From Candidatus Sumerlaeaceae bacterium (GTDB taxonomy: Bacteria; Sumerlaeota; Sumerlaeia; Sumerlaeales; Sumerlaeaceae): a stretch of DNA of 64,000 bases. Both the position numbers and the translations under genes were made by a program. The DNA is taken from the NCBI GenBank assembly GCA_019695055.1, contig JAIBAT010000105.1, positions 16,605 through 80,604 of the forward strand. The letters run 5' to 3'. This document shows, one piece after another, positions 46,460-54,877 of this stretch (position 1 is the first letter of the stretch; each line of letters opens with the position of its first letter). The notes under the pieces are model-generated. The model was not told the DNA's origin. It saw nothing but the letters and a program-made list of their open reading frames with translations, and searched no databases.

Positions 46460-48053
46460 CCGGAGTCTGCCTTACCTCCACATCATCGAACCGGTTGGCG
46501 TTATACATCGCCGCCGGCTCGAAGCCTTTTGTTCGCGGCGACACCATGATGTCCGTCCTCCGGTGGAAGAGGAAAACCCATGGGCATTCCGCTATAATTT
46601 TGTCCTCGGCGGTCTGGAACTTTGCGATGCGCGCAGCGGGGTCCTTTTCGGACTGTGCTGCGTCCAGCAGTTTGTCCACGTCCTCGTTCCGGAAGCGGCT
46701 GCCGTTACCCTGGCGCGGGATGTTGCGCGAGTGGAACGGCGGGACCATGGCGTTCTCCATGTCCGGATAATCCAACGTCCACGATCCCAGGTACATGTCC
46801 GGTTTTCCGTCCCATACTCCGGCCCGCAGCGAGGCGAGATCGCGTGGCACCAGGCTGACCTTCAACCCAACCTTCTCCAAATCAGACTTTGCGGCCTTCA
46901 CGATTTCGCTCCACAGCGCCTCATCGCGATACCAGAGCGAAATCTCCATGCCGAGGGCTCCCGATTCGGCCAGCAACGCACGGGCGCGCTCGGGGTCGTA
47001 CTCGCGCGGCTTCACGTTTTCGCGATAACCCGCGATGCCCGGCGGCACGGGCCCGTGGGCCAGCTTGCCGCGCCCGAGTTGCAGATTCTCGAAAATGGAG
47101 CGCGTGTTGATACCGTGAGCAACGGCCTCGCGCACGCGGCGATCGGCGAACTTCGGGCTCGCATTGTTGAACGCCAGAAAATCGCTGCGCAGTTCCTGCA
47201 GCGGCAGCATGCGCTTTGCCTTCTCCGCGTCGTGGCTCCAGGCTGGGAAGACCGCAAAACTCACCTCGTAGTAATCGAGGTTCCCGATCTCGAACTCCCG
47301 CCGGCGCACGTTGTCGTCCACTTGCACATGATAAATGAGCCGCTCGATTTTCGGCGCGCCGCCCCAGTGCGCGTCGTTACGGTGAAACTCCAGCCGCTGG
47401 CCCTGCATCCACTTGTCAAACACCCAGGGCCCCGACCCGACAGGCGCGCGGTCCAGCGGCGTCGACATGGTGGTCGTGCCGGCGGACCCCTCCGGCACGA
47501 TGGCCGCATTCGGCATTGCCAGCAGCGTCGGGAAAACCGGGTACGGCGACTTCAGCGTAATGCGCACCGTGCGCTCGTCCGGAGTTTCCAGCCCGCGGAG
47601 TTCCTTCGTCGTCCCCGACACGACCTCGTCGGCGCCCTCGATGCGGTTCAGCACCCATTTGCGGTCGCTTCCCGTTTCCGGGCGCAGCACCCTCGTGAAC
47701 GAATACCGCACGTCCGCCGCCCGCACCGGCGCCCCGGTGGAGAACTTCGCCTCGCGCAAGTGGAACACGTACGTGCGCCCATCGTCGGACACCTCCCACT
47801 TGCCGGCCAGCGCCGGCTCCACGTCGGTGCCCTTCCCGAACCGCGTCAGCCCTTCGTAAACCCACCCGGCCACCACGCCCTCATAATAATCCTTTACGAA
47901 TGCCGGATCCAGCCGCCGCGGCTCGTCGATGTTGGAATAGCGGAACACGGACGCAGCGGGCTGCTTGTCGGTGGGGGAGGAGCAACCGGCAAGAAGCGCC
48001 ATGACGGCCGCGAGCAGGACCGGGCGAAAGCGCCACGCTGAACAGAACCACAA
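46452..48053 (-). CDS. Oligopeptide/dipeptide ABC transporter substrate-binding lipoprotein (SBP family 5)
   Basis: About 533 residues with a lipoprotein signal (RFRPVLLAAVMALLAGC, lipobox LAGC) and a SBP_bac_5 domain. Family blocks include NIDEPRRLDPAF, WVYEGLTRFGKGTDVEPALAGKW, AADVRYSFTRVLRPETG, RRVREAVAHGINTRSIF and PDMYLGSWTLDYPDMEN. It binds peptides or related solutes in the periplasm; no permease or ATPase genes are adjacent, so it is an orphan here. The frame is open to 48314, but the extension encodes the Pro run of a poly-G tract and repeat sequence, so TTG 48053, just before the signal peptide, is preferred. ATG 48119 or 48155 are alternatives. Confidence 0.85.
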   Translation of the reverse strand: MWFCSAWRFRPVLLAAVMALLAGCSSPTDKQPAASVFRYSNIDEPRRLDPAFVKDYYEGVVAGWVYEGLTRFGKGTDVEPALAGKWEVSDDGRTYVFHLREAKFSTGAPVRAADVRYSFTRVLRPETGSDRKWVLNRIEGADEVVSGTTKELRGLETPDERTVRITLKSPYPVFPTLLAMPNAAIVPEGSAGTTTMSTPLDRAPVGSGPWVFDKWMQGQRLEFHRNDAHWGGAPKIERLIYHVQVDDNVRRREFEIGNLDYYEVSFAVFPAWSHDAEKAKRMLPLQELRSDFLAFNNASPKFADRRVREAVAHGINTRSIFENLQLGRGKLAHGPVPPGIAGYRENVKPREYDPERARALLAESGALGMEISLWYRDEALWSEIVKAAKSDLEKVGLKVSLVPRDLASLRAGVWDGKPDMYLGSWTLDYPDMENAMVPPFHSRNIPRQGNGSRFRNEDVDKLLDAAQSEKDPAARIAKFQTAEDKIIAECPWVFLFHRRTDIMVSPRTKGFEPAAMYNANRFDDVEVRQTPAN

Positions 48054-48055
48054 TT

Positions 48056-48083
48056 GGACAGGATTACAGGATGAGGAGGATTT
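48056..48083 (+). repeat. GGA-iterated short intergenic repeat
   Basis: The sequence GGACA-GGATTACA-GGATGA-GGA-GGATTTCTG reads as iterated GGAT-type units; on the other strand it is a run of ATCCTGT-like units. It sits directly upstream of the binding-protein start. Similar ATCCTGT iterations are scattered between genes in many environmental bacterial genomes; that comparison is from memory. Confidence 0.5.
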
Positions 48084-48084
48084 C

Positions 48085-48540
48085 TGTCGAATTCCCTCGG
48101 AAGACGATTTGATAAACATACCGGGACCGTCGCAGGCGGAAAGCGGCTTGTCCATACCCTCATCGCGTCTCCGAAGGTTGGGATATTTCGTCGCATGGTC
48201 AGCGGCGCACACGTCGAGTGGCTCCCTCCCGGCCAGTGCCCTAGGTATGCCATCGCCGAGGGGGGGGGGAGGGGGAGGGGGGGGTATGATGCCACGTAAC
48301 CCCAATGTTTTCAATGGGTGTTCGCGTGAAATGTGCGTTTTTTGTGTTCTGAAACGCCTGTTTTGATCGGTCTAATTTGCGTTTTATTGCGCTGAAATGA
48401 CAAGAAATGGCGGGGTGTGTCGGGCGACGGTTTGGGAGGCGTAGGATGATCATGATGGAACTACCCTAGCATGCGCGAAGTGGCCTGCATATTCCCCCAT
48501 GGACCCTTCCAGCCCTCTATGGACCCTTAATCTTGCGGCC
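48085..48540. other. Intergenic region with G-run, no gene supported
   Basis: No gene is supported. The only structure seen is the G-rich tract at 48260-48284. The open frame on the minus strand through this region is low-complexity and was rejected as coding. Confidence 0.5.
48260..48284 (+). repeat. Homopolymeric G-tract (potential G-quadruplex)
   Basis: Runs of 10, 5 and 8 consecutive G (48260-48269, 48271-48275 and 48277-48284), each separated by a single A. The runs can be subdivided to give four G-tracts, so the strand could fold into a quadruplex; it also marks a place where sequencing errors are likely. Confidence 0.7.
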
Positions 48541-48594
48541 TCACATCTGGTCCAGCGTCAACGGCCTGAGCGGGCTGCCATCAACGTCCGTCGC
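48541..48594 (-). pseudogene. 3' remnant of a short-chain dehydrogenase gene
   Basis: This 54-base stretch is about 89 per cent identical to the last codons and stop of the intact dehydrogenase gene ending at 48969. On the minus strand it encodes ATDVDGSPLRPLTLDQM and a stop, against VTDIDGSQPRPLTLDQV in the intact gene. Homology ends abruptly at 48594, and no further dehydrogenase sequence is seen upstream, so this is a leftover 3' end of a paralogue, either after deletion or after partial duplication. Confidence 0.72.
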
Positions 48595-48676
48595 ATGCTT
48601 AAAGTGGTTTGTCCATTCCCTCATCGTGCCCCCGATTCGCTTGACCGTCACCCATGGCTTACGAACAATCCTCAAT

Positions 48677-48904
48677 GTGGAAAAGCCTCAAAAAGCAAAT
48701 CTTGCTGCCATAATCGCCATGGTGACTTTCTGGTTGGTGGCGATAGGAACGGTGAACCTTTGCTCCGGTGGGGTAAAGTCACTACCCAAGGTAATATGGC
48801 CAATCGTGCCTGAATCACTGATTCCTATTTTGGTGGCCGGAATCTTTGTTGCAGAGTGGGTTCGTCGATTGGTGCTCAAGCGACTCGAGGAACCTCCGGA
48901 GTAG
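48677..48904 (+). CDS. Possible small two-helix membrane protein
   Basis: A possible 75-residue protein beginning at GTG 48677, with two hydrophobic segments (about residues 9-28 and 45-63) and a charged end LKRLEEPPE. The hydrophobic pattern looks protein-like, but the start is uncertain, no ribosome site is visible, and the open frame upstream runs through the dehydrogenase remnant on the opposite strand. No family recognised. It could equally be a decayed gene. Confidence 0.35.
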   Translation: MEKPQKANLAAIIAMVTFWLVAIGTVNLCSGGVKSLPKVIWPIVPESLIPILVAGIFVAEWVRRLVLKRLEEPPE

Positions 48905-48968
48905 CCCATTTAACGAAACGTTATTATGAGATTAGAAGCTCTCTCAAGTTTTTCAATTTGAAGCGCCC

Positions 48969-49733
48969 TCACACCTGATCCAGCGTCAACGGCCTGGGCT
49001 GGCTGCCATCAATGTCCGTCACTCCCAGTTCCAGGGCCACCTGGGCCGCCACCAGCGCTTTGCCGCTACGCTCCATCAGTCTCGGATCCCGCGCCAGCGC
49101 CGCCGCCACCCGCCCGATGAACTCCGGGCTCTCGCTGTTGTCCAGGTTCAGCCACCCCTGCTTCGCCGCTTCCAGCACCAGTTCCGTCCGCACCATCCCC
49201 GGGTACAGCGACACCACCGCCACGTCGTGCGCGCGCAGCTCGTGGGCCATGTCGGCCGTCATTTTGTCCGTCGCCGCCTTGGAGACGCCGTAGACCACAT
49301 TTCCCAGGTATTTCATGGCGGCCCAGAAACTGATGTTCACGATCAGCCCCCGCCGCCGCGGCACCATGACCCGCGCCGCGTGCGCCGACGCGACATACGC
49401 CGCCCGCACCCCCGCATCCATCATGCTGGCCCAGCGATGCTCCGGCTGCTGCCAGAACGGCAGCGGCCACGTAAACACGCCGTTCTCGCTCATCCGCTCG
49501 TACCCGCCCCACGCCGAGTTCACCAGCACGTCGAGCCCGTCGCCCACCCGCGCAAACGCCGCCGCCGTCTCCTCGTCCTTGAGATGGTCACAGCGAATGC
49601 GCGTCACCGCGGGAGGAAGATCCGCCGCGTCAATCGTGCGCCCCGTCGCAAACACCTCGAACCCCGCCTCCGCCAGCCCAATCGCCGCCCCGCGGCCCAC
49701 ACCCCGGCTTGCCCCTGTTACGAGTGCTTTCAT
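48969..49733 (-). CDS. Short-chain dehydrogenase/reductase (DHRS1-like)
   Basis: A 254-residue classical SDR: cofactor motif TGASRGVGRG at residues 7-16, a catalytic Ser in NISFWAAMKY and YxxxK as YGVSK. The region VLVNSAWGGYERM and the block RLMERSGKALVAAQVALELGVTDIDG at the end resemble DHRS1-type reductases. Substrate unknown. The gene stands alone on the minus strand; a fragment of a second copy's 3' end lies 375 bases further on. It is GC-rich and Arg/Ala-heavy compared with its right-hand neighbours. Confidence 0.86.
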   Translation of the reverse strand: MKALVTGASRGVGRGAAIGLAEAGFEVFATGRTIDAADLPPAVTRIRCDHLKDEETAAAFARVGDGLDVLVNSAWGGYERMSENGVFTWPLPFWQQPEHRWASMMDAGVRAAYVASAHAARVMVPRRRGLIVNISFWAAMKYLGNVVYGVSKAATDKMTADMAHELRAHDVAVVSLYPGMVRTELVLEAAKQGWLNLDNSESPEFIGRVAAALARDPRLMERSGKALVAAQVALELGVTDIDGSQPRPLTLDQV

Positions 49734-50054
49734 TTCAACAGGTTCTCCCGCCGTGTGGCGGTCGGGGACGGGCAGTGGTCCATGATGGGAATAACAATTT
49801 GATGATGAATCTGCGTGTCAGTTGTCATAGCGTCAGCATGGCATGATTCGGGCGGTTCGGTTCAACCACATTCGTGGTTGGGGAGGTGGGGGGCGGTGTC
49901 CGCAGGCTTCGCGTGCGGCTATTCACGTTCATCCCCGTTGGGGATGGGAGGATTGGGAACTATCGCGGGTCCGGCTACTCCAAGATTCACTCCGGCCCCT
50001 AGGCATAGCTGTACACAAACGTCGTCTGACCAGTGCCGTAACAGATGCGAAACT
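49734..50054. other. Intergenic region with hairpins and a dispersed repeat
   Basis: No gene is supported. It contains a short hairpin AACCAC-attc-GTGGTT (49864-49879) and repeat copy A. The right end abuts the stop of the 1189-residue membrane protein gene. Confidence 0.5.
49902..49973 (+). repeat. Dispersed hairpin repeat, copy A
   Basis: A left arm GCAGGCTTCGCGTGCGG and then CTATTCA (49902-49925) is followed by the palindrome CATCCCCGTTGGGGATG (49930-49946) and a right part GGAGGATTGGGAACTATCG then CGGGTCCG (to 49973). The left arm recurs in copy B with 1 mismatch in 24, and the palindrome plus right part recurs in copy C. Together the three define one repeat family of roughly 70 bases. 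Confidence 0.7.
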
Positions 50055-53000
50055 TCAAAAGGGTTCGGCGGGGGGCTGGCCGAAGGGATTGACGGGCAGC
50101 GGATAGACGAGGTTTTCCTGCGACGACTGTGAAACCGGAGTCCTTTGCACGGTGGATGGAGTTCGCGTGGGGACAACCGTCGGTCGCGGGGCAATGGCTG
50201 GTGTCGACTGGAATGGGTTTCCATAGGTGGGCGAAGTTTGGCGCGGCGTGGGTGTGGGGCGATAGGTGGGTACCGGCTGCTGTGAAAATGGGTTGCTATA
50301 AGTTGTCGGTGTTGGGCGTGCGGATTCCGCCGCTTGACTGGCGGGGTAGCGAGTGTTCCCAAGACCTGTAGGCAATCTGCTGGGTTGAGAAGTAGCATTT
50401 CCTGGAGTGGTCACTGGAGCGCCAAAGGGCCCTGGGGTCAGGCTGGGAGCGCCACCGAATGGACTGGCCGGGGGCGGATTTGGGGCGGGGTCGGCAACGG
50501 CGGGCAGTCGCGGGTTTGGTGTCACCGCGGTGGGAGCCCAAGTTGTGGAGCCCGGTGGTCCACCTACTATCTGGGCATCGCGAGCAACCTGGTTAGCAGG
50601 CCCCGCAGAGGGAGCCTGCGCATATTGCGCGAGTTGGGCAGCGTCGGGAATCTTGAGTTTCGAAAGGGTCTGTTCGAGTTCAAGCCGAAGTCCGGATCCC
50701 GAATCCAGATCATAAAGCATGGCGCATTCATATCGCCGACCCGCAGCATAAACACACTGCACCAGCACTCGTTTGCCGGAACCGTCCCCTTGGGATTCCA
50801 TGGATTGTTCCCACCATCTGAGACCGTCTCTCATAAACGACTTCATTTGCGATGAAAAGCGCCAATTAGCCTTTCCCTGCTGCGCAATGGTGTTCAGGTT
50901 GGCTGTTACCAGTTCCTGCGACGTCTTGTCCCATATTGACGGAGCCAAAATGTTATCAGTCGTGGCGGCAATGGTCAGGACGGCGCGATCACGAAGGACG
51001 AAGCTCCGCACCCCATCCAAAACCTTTGGCGCCTCCTTCCATCCCTTTGGTACGGAAATTGAGTACGGAGGATTGCTGCCGCTGATGGTCTTTATGTCCT
51101 TGCTTCCAAGCTCCGCCAGTAGCAGCCGATCCGCAATTTCGCTTAACGGCAGGCCTGCAAGCTCCCGGAGTTCCTTTGCATCCGGGATGGAAAACCCGGC
51201 CAGTACGCGCTGAAACTCGAGGCGAAGGTCCTGGGAGCAATTTCCGGAATGAGAAATAACCAAAACATAATAGCGGCCCGCCGCATAAAGCGCCTGAACC
51301 CTGGCGAGACGGGTCCCTTCCCCTTCATTGGAGTATGCTGTTTGTTCCCACCATTTCAGGCCATCCCTTTCCACAGGAACCGCGGAGGCCGGCGGATTCC
51401 ATTTAAATGCTGCCGTGGAGGGCAATGCCTTTATGTTTCCCTCTGCAATTTCCCTGCTTACCTTATCCCACTCTGATGGTGCCAGAAGGCGGTCGGTATT
51501 GGCGACAATTGTAAGAACTCCTTCCTCCTCAAGTTTGAACCTGCGAATGCCCTTGCCCGGCGGGGTGTCTTCGCGCCACGCCTTGTTCAGGGGCAAGGTG
51601 TATGGCGGGTATTCGCCAATAATGGTTCCCATGGAGTTCGCCTTGAGCAGGCTCTCCATTCTGCTCCATTCCGACTTAATATAATACCATTTTGCAGTAT
51701 GAATTCCAGCGTACCTTTGGATCCATGCGAAACCGGTGGCCACGGCCAACCAAACAGCGACTGCCGTCAGGACCCAGCACTGTTGTATGAGAGTCCTGCG
51801 GTAAGTCCATCCAGTTCCCTGGCCTGCCGCAGCCAGTTGGGGCAGGCTTCGCGAAAAGTCCACAGCGCATCCCGCAAAGGGCCATAAAAAAGGTGACCGA
51901 TAAAGGGGAGGCGATAGCACCGGTTGCCAGCCCGGTCCAAACGACAGGAAAAGATTCTGGCAGAGCCCCGCCGGAAGCGCAATCTCCGTCATCCTAAGAA
52001 ACATCAGCCGGAATGCATCATACTTTGGCTCGCTTCCCATGAAAGTCACCAGGATCAGGAGGACCTTCTCCGGTGGTAATGCCTTGAAGGCCTGCTGGAT
52101 TTCCCACTCCACCCCCCTCGTCTCGCCGGGCTGAATGATCGCAAGCCGAGTTTCGGCCATCTGCTTCAGCACCCAATCCTGCCACTCGTTATCCCCCACA
52201 TACACTCGCGCGGCGCCACCCGTGGAGATTGTCTCCCCGGGCCTCCCGATTGCCACAAAGGGGCCCTGCGTCCTCACATACACGGCAAGTTGCTCCTCCG
52301 CGGTTTCGACGGAGCTCGACATCAACAGCCGCAATAAGCGCACGGGATTAAAATTGTTAAAAAAGCCCAGGAATCGCAGGGACTTTGGAGACCGCAAACC
52401 AAGCAGGGTGGATTCCCATCCGTCCGGATTGAAAGTCATTTTTCCGTCGTCGTCAAATGCACGCAAAAACAGTATCGGCGGCCTTTTGTCATCTGCCAGT
52501 TCCCGCCTGCCGGGCCTCAAAGTCAGTCTGTAACCCCAATATGCCAGCACAAGGGCCGGGCCAAAAAGGAAAATTGCGTAAAGCGATTGGAAGGCGCGGT
52601 CAAACTCTCCCAATTTCTGGAATTTGGCCGTGGACAACTTATTGATATCCCCTCCCGTGTTGCCACTGCCATAAGTTCCCGTAACCTGCTTTTCCATTTT
52701 TCGGTAATCGTCCGTGGCCAGGTGAAGTCGCGTATTCTCCAGCAAAAGAGTTGAGGCCAAAACACTCACCACTGCCGCGGTTTTAAGGCATCGTCCCACC
52801 CAAATGGCGCTCCACGGTCGCCTGTGCGACAAGTCCACATTGCGTTGCCTTTGTTTCTCCCGCTTTCGTGCCTTTCGTCTTTCGGAATACCGGGCTGCCC
52901 ACATGTTGAGACCACGGATAGGCAGTCCGAAGGGCATTATGGCGGCCAGTCCACCAATGACCGCCAAGGCGATGGCCAGGCAAAGCCGAACGGTCTCCAA

Positions 53001-53624
53001 AAGCCCGGAGTTTCCGTGTTTGCCCAAATCCACCAAGGACACAAGAAAGCACCCGCCAAGGGCAAGGGGTGCCGTCAGCAAATAGCCCCGAAGCCGTGGG
53101 GAGTATGGCCGACGCCTCATTGCTGGCTTCGAGGTCTTCTCGACGAGCTTGCGTCCCAGCAATTCGCGGAGCCCCAGGATGACCGCCTCGGCGTCAAGGG
53201 TGGGAAGAAACACAACCCAGGGCTCCTTGAGTTGCCAAGATTGGATTTCAAAGTAGTGCCCTTCGGCCCAATTACCCAATAGCTTGCTGCCGCAGGTTGT
53301 CTTGTCGCTCACCCCCACGCCATCAATATCATGGTAGGCGAGTCGTGCCCGCCGCTTGGGATTCAGCAGGTCCAGCAGGGACCCTTGGCCGGCGGGTCTA
53401 AAGCACTCTTCCGGCAGCCCCTTCTTCCGGATCCGCATGCGCCCCAGGATAAGGCCGGCTGGATAAACCCCAAGAACATCATGGGAGTGATCAAGAATTG
53501 TGGAGCCCAGGGCCGGAACGGCCCTAACAAACGGAAGGAGCGCCGCGATGCTCAGCCCGCTTGCGCGCTCATCCCCCGCTCCGGCGCCGGGCGGGGTGGC
53601 GTCCTGTTGAGTGCTGCTGTCCAT
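50055..53624 (-). CDS. 1189-residue multidomain membrane protein, unknown function
   Basis: Not assigned to a named family. Parts in order: residues 45-160, a beta-rich domain like PH/GRAM folds (FEIQSWQLKEPWVVF); membrane helices near 180-197, 212-234, 283-297 and 345-366; a soluble core 381-560 with PPILFLRAFDDD (382-393), GPFVAIGRPGE (454-464), EWQDWVLKQMAETRLAII (480-497) and GVEWEIQQAF (504-513); a helix at 613-634; two related beta-rich domains (662-818 and 840-998); and a Pro/Thr/Ser-rich tail (1003-1189). The core has the style of membrane-tethered bacterial proteins with 'LRSFxDD...IGRPGE' motifs that may be TIR- or SLOG-like nucleotide-binding folds; this is a memory-based inference. 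The gene stands alone in an accessory stretch. Confidence 0.85.
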   Translation of the reverse strand: MDSSTQQDATPPGAGAGDERASGLSIAALLPFVRAVPALGSTILDHSHDVLGVYPAGLILGRMRIRKKGLPEECFRPAGQGSLLDLLNPKRRARLAYHDIDGVGVSDKTTCGSKLLGNWAEGHYFEIQSWQLKEPWVVFLPTLDAEAVILGLRELLGRKLVEKTSKPAMRRRPYSPRLRGYLLTAPLALGGCFLVSLVDLGKHGNSGLLETVRLCLAIALAVIGGLAAIMPFGLPIRGLNMWAARYSERRKARKREKQRQRNVDLSHRRPWSAIWVGRCLKTAAVVSVLASTLLLENTRLHLATDDYRKMEKQVTGTYGSGNTGGDINKLSTAKFQKLGEFDRAFQSLYAIFLFGPALVLAYWGYRLTLRPGRRELADDKRPPILFLRAFDDDGKMTFNPDGWESTLLGLRSPKSLRFLGFFNNFNPVRLLRLLMSSSVETAEEQLAVYVRTQGPFVAIGRPGETISTGGAARVYVGDNEWQDWVLKQMAETRLAIIQPGETRGVEWEIQQAFKALPPEKVLLILVTFMGSEPKYDAFRLMFLRMTEIALPAGLCQNLFLSFGPGWQPVLSPPLYRSPFLWPFAGCAVDFSRSLPQLAAAGQGTGWTYRRTLIQQCWVLTAVAVWLAVATGFAWIQRYAGIHTAKWYYIKSEWSRMESLLKANSMGTIIGEYPPYTLPLNKAWREDTPPGKGIRRFKLEEEGVLTIVANTDRLLAPSEWDKVSREIAEGNIKALPSTAAFKWNPPASAVPVERDGLKWWEQTAYSNEGEGTRLARVQALYAAGRYYVLVISHSGNCSQDLRLEFQRVLAGFSIPDAKELRELAGLPLSEIADRLLLAELGSKDIKTISGSNPPYSISVPKGWKEAPKVLDGVRSFVLRDRAVLTIAATTDNILAPSIWDKTSQELVTANLNTIAQQGKANWRFSSQMKSFMRDGLRWWEQSMESQGDGSGKRVLVQCVYAAGRRYECAMLYDLDSGSGLRLELEQTLSKLKIPDAAQLAQYAQAPSAGPANQVARDAQIVGGPPGSTTWAPTAVTPNPRLPAVADPAPNPPPASPFGGAPSLTPGPFGAPVTTPGNATSQPSRLPTGLGNTRYPASQAAESARPTPTTYSNPFSQQPVPTYRPTPTPRQTSPTYGNPFQSTPAIAPRPTVVPTRTPSTVQRTPVSQSSQENLVYPLPVNPFGQPPAEPF

Positions 53625-53727
53625 GTTTGAATCCCGGGGGTTTGGTCGCTACAAAGTCCTCGACAATAGGCTCCAAAGGATTTGCGTCAAATGGATTGTA
53701 TAAGTATCTCTCTTGGCGGCTCGGCGG

Positions 53728-54178
53728 TCACTTCACGATCCACTCCCGCCCCCAAAGGTAGACGTATACGCACATGGCCTTGCCCGCCGCGATACTGATC
53801 GCGAAAAGGCCGGGCCCGAAGGCCGCCCATGCCAACCAGTCCCGCCTGCGGTAGGGAATCTTCCACCGCGCGGCGACGGGTTGCGACACCCACGCCAGCG
53901 CAAAGGCCACCAAGGTTAAGGAGGCAGTCGTGGTACAGGCCGTGAACTGGCAATGAAACAGGTAGCGGTGATAGTTGAGATGCTGAGTCAGGCCCAAAGC
54001 GGCGATCCCCAGGACAATTAGCTAGCGCGATTTTCTCCCCAATCCCCAGGCGCCGGATGCGCGGCCTGCCCCGCAGCCACACATACCAATACCAAAGCCC
54101 AACGCAGGCCCCCATCCAGAGAGCAGCAAGCAACACGGTATTGCGAACCTGAATCCAATCCATGACCCAGACGTTCAT
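53728..54178 (-). pseudogene. Frameshifted small membrane protein gene
   Basis: The frame starting at ATG 54178 encodes a membrane helix (residues 12-34, TVLLAALWMGACVGLWYWYVW) and basic residues, then loses protein character near base 54025. A second frame continues from there to 53728 with the hydrophobic sequences LIVLGIAALGLTQH, TLVAFALAWVSQP and WAAFGPGLFAISIAAGKAM, ending REWIVK. Joined by a one-base shift, the two would give a ~150-residue protein with four helices. It is either a true frameshift mutation or a sequencing/assembly error near 54020-54030. Family not recognised. Confidence 0.6.
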
Positions 54179-54232
54179 GCCCCATCGCGGGAAATGTCAA
54201 CCTTGTGTGCTACACAATCTCGACGCGAAGAC

Positions 54233-54742
54233 CTAATTCTGCGATTCTCGATACTTTATCCCATCCCCACTCACGTCCACAGTTGTCCGGTAACTAAACC
54301 ACACCTCTTGCGCCTTTGGCGTGAAATAGATCGGGCCCATGATACCCCCGCACGTCCCACATGTGCCGTAATGAATCTCACGATTGGTTTGCTGGGTTAG
54401 TATATCGAGGACGGTTTTCACCGAACACCGCCCTTTGGTGATCAGGGACACACTCAATTGCGCATCATCAGACGACAAGCGAAAGCGCACCCCATCCCCT
54501 GCATCGTCCATCCCTTTTGACAGTGCAACCAGAGCCTCAGCCAGGGTCGTCCGTTGCAGTGATATCGGATCAACAACCACCCGCAGCGTTGAAGGCCCAA
54601 AATACCGGCTCGGCGCCGTACACACATCCACCAGGAGAAGAACTACCGGAATCCCGACCAGCACATACCATAGCCACCGGCGCTTCCTGCTTCGCTTCTC
54701 CGGCGTCAATTCCTCCGCCGGCGTTTGGACTTCATTCTCCAT
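54233..54742 (-). CDS. Membrane-anchored protein with secretin/STN-like domain
   Basis: A 169-residue protein: hydrophilic N-terminus, basic RSRKRRW, one membrane helix (about residues 24-40, WYVLVGIPVVLLLVDVC), then a small domain (about 55-145). The pattern LVVDPISLQRTTLAEALVALSK...VSLITKGRCSVKTVLDILTQQTNREIHY-like resembles the STN/secretin short domain that precedes secretin and TonB receptors. ATG 54742 chosen; the frame upstream is less protein-like. Cysteines are paired in GTCGTCG. No secretin gene is adjacent. Function unknown. Confidence 0.6.
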   Translation of the reverse strand: MENEVQTPAEELTPEKRSRKRRWLWYVLVGIPVVLLLVDVCTAPSRYFGPSTLRVVVDPISLQRTTLAEALVALSKGMDDAGDGVRFRLSSDDAQLSVSLITKGRCSVKTVLDILTQQTNREIHYGTCGTCGGIMGPIYFTPKAQEVWFSYRTTVDVSGDGIKYRESQN

Positions 54743-54877
54743 GACCAAACCATGGCAGATTACACTTGGCAAAAGCAAACAAAACAACCGAGCCAGGGCA
54801 ATTACCCTATCCCAAGTCCCGCTGAAAGGCGCATCACTGCACCCGCGCCCCTAGCCCCTCCGCGTCTGCCAGCCCGC

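Noticed and set aside
46563..48041. Plus-strand open frame of 492 residues antisense to the binding-protein gene
   Set aside because: The opposite frame encodes a clear SBP_bac_5 protein; the plus frame is Arg/His/Pro-rich and shows no domain, as expected of an antisense shadow in GC-rich DNA.
48054..48314. N-terminal extension of the binding-protein gene (including a Pro-octet)
   Set aside because: The Pro run is the complement of the poly-G tract and the rest contains an iterated repeat; the lipoprotein signal starts further downstream.
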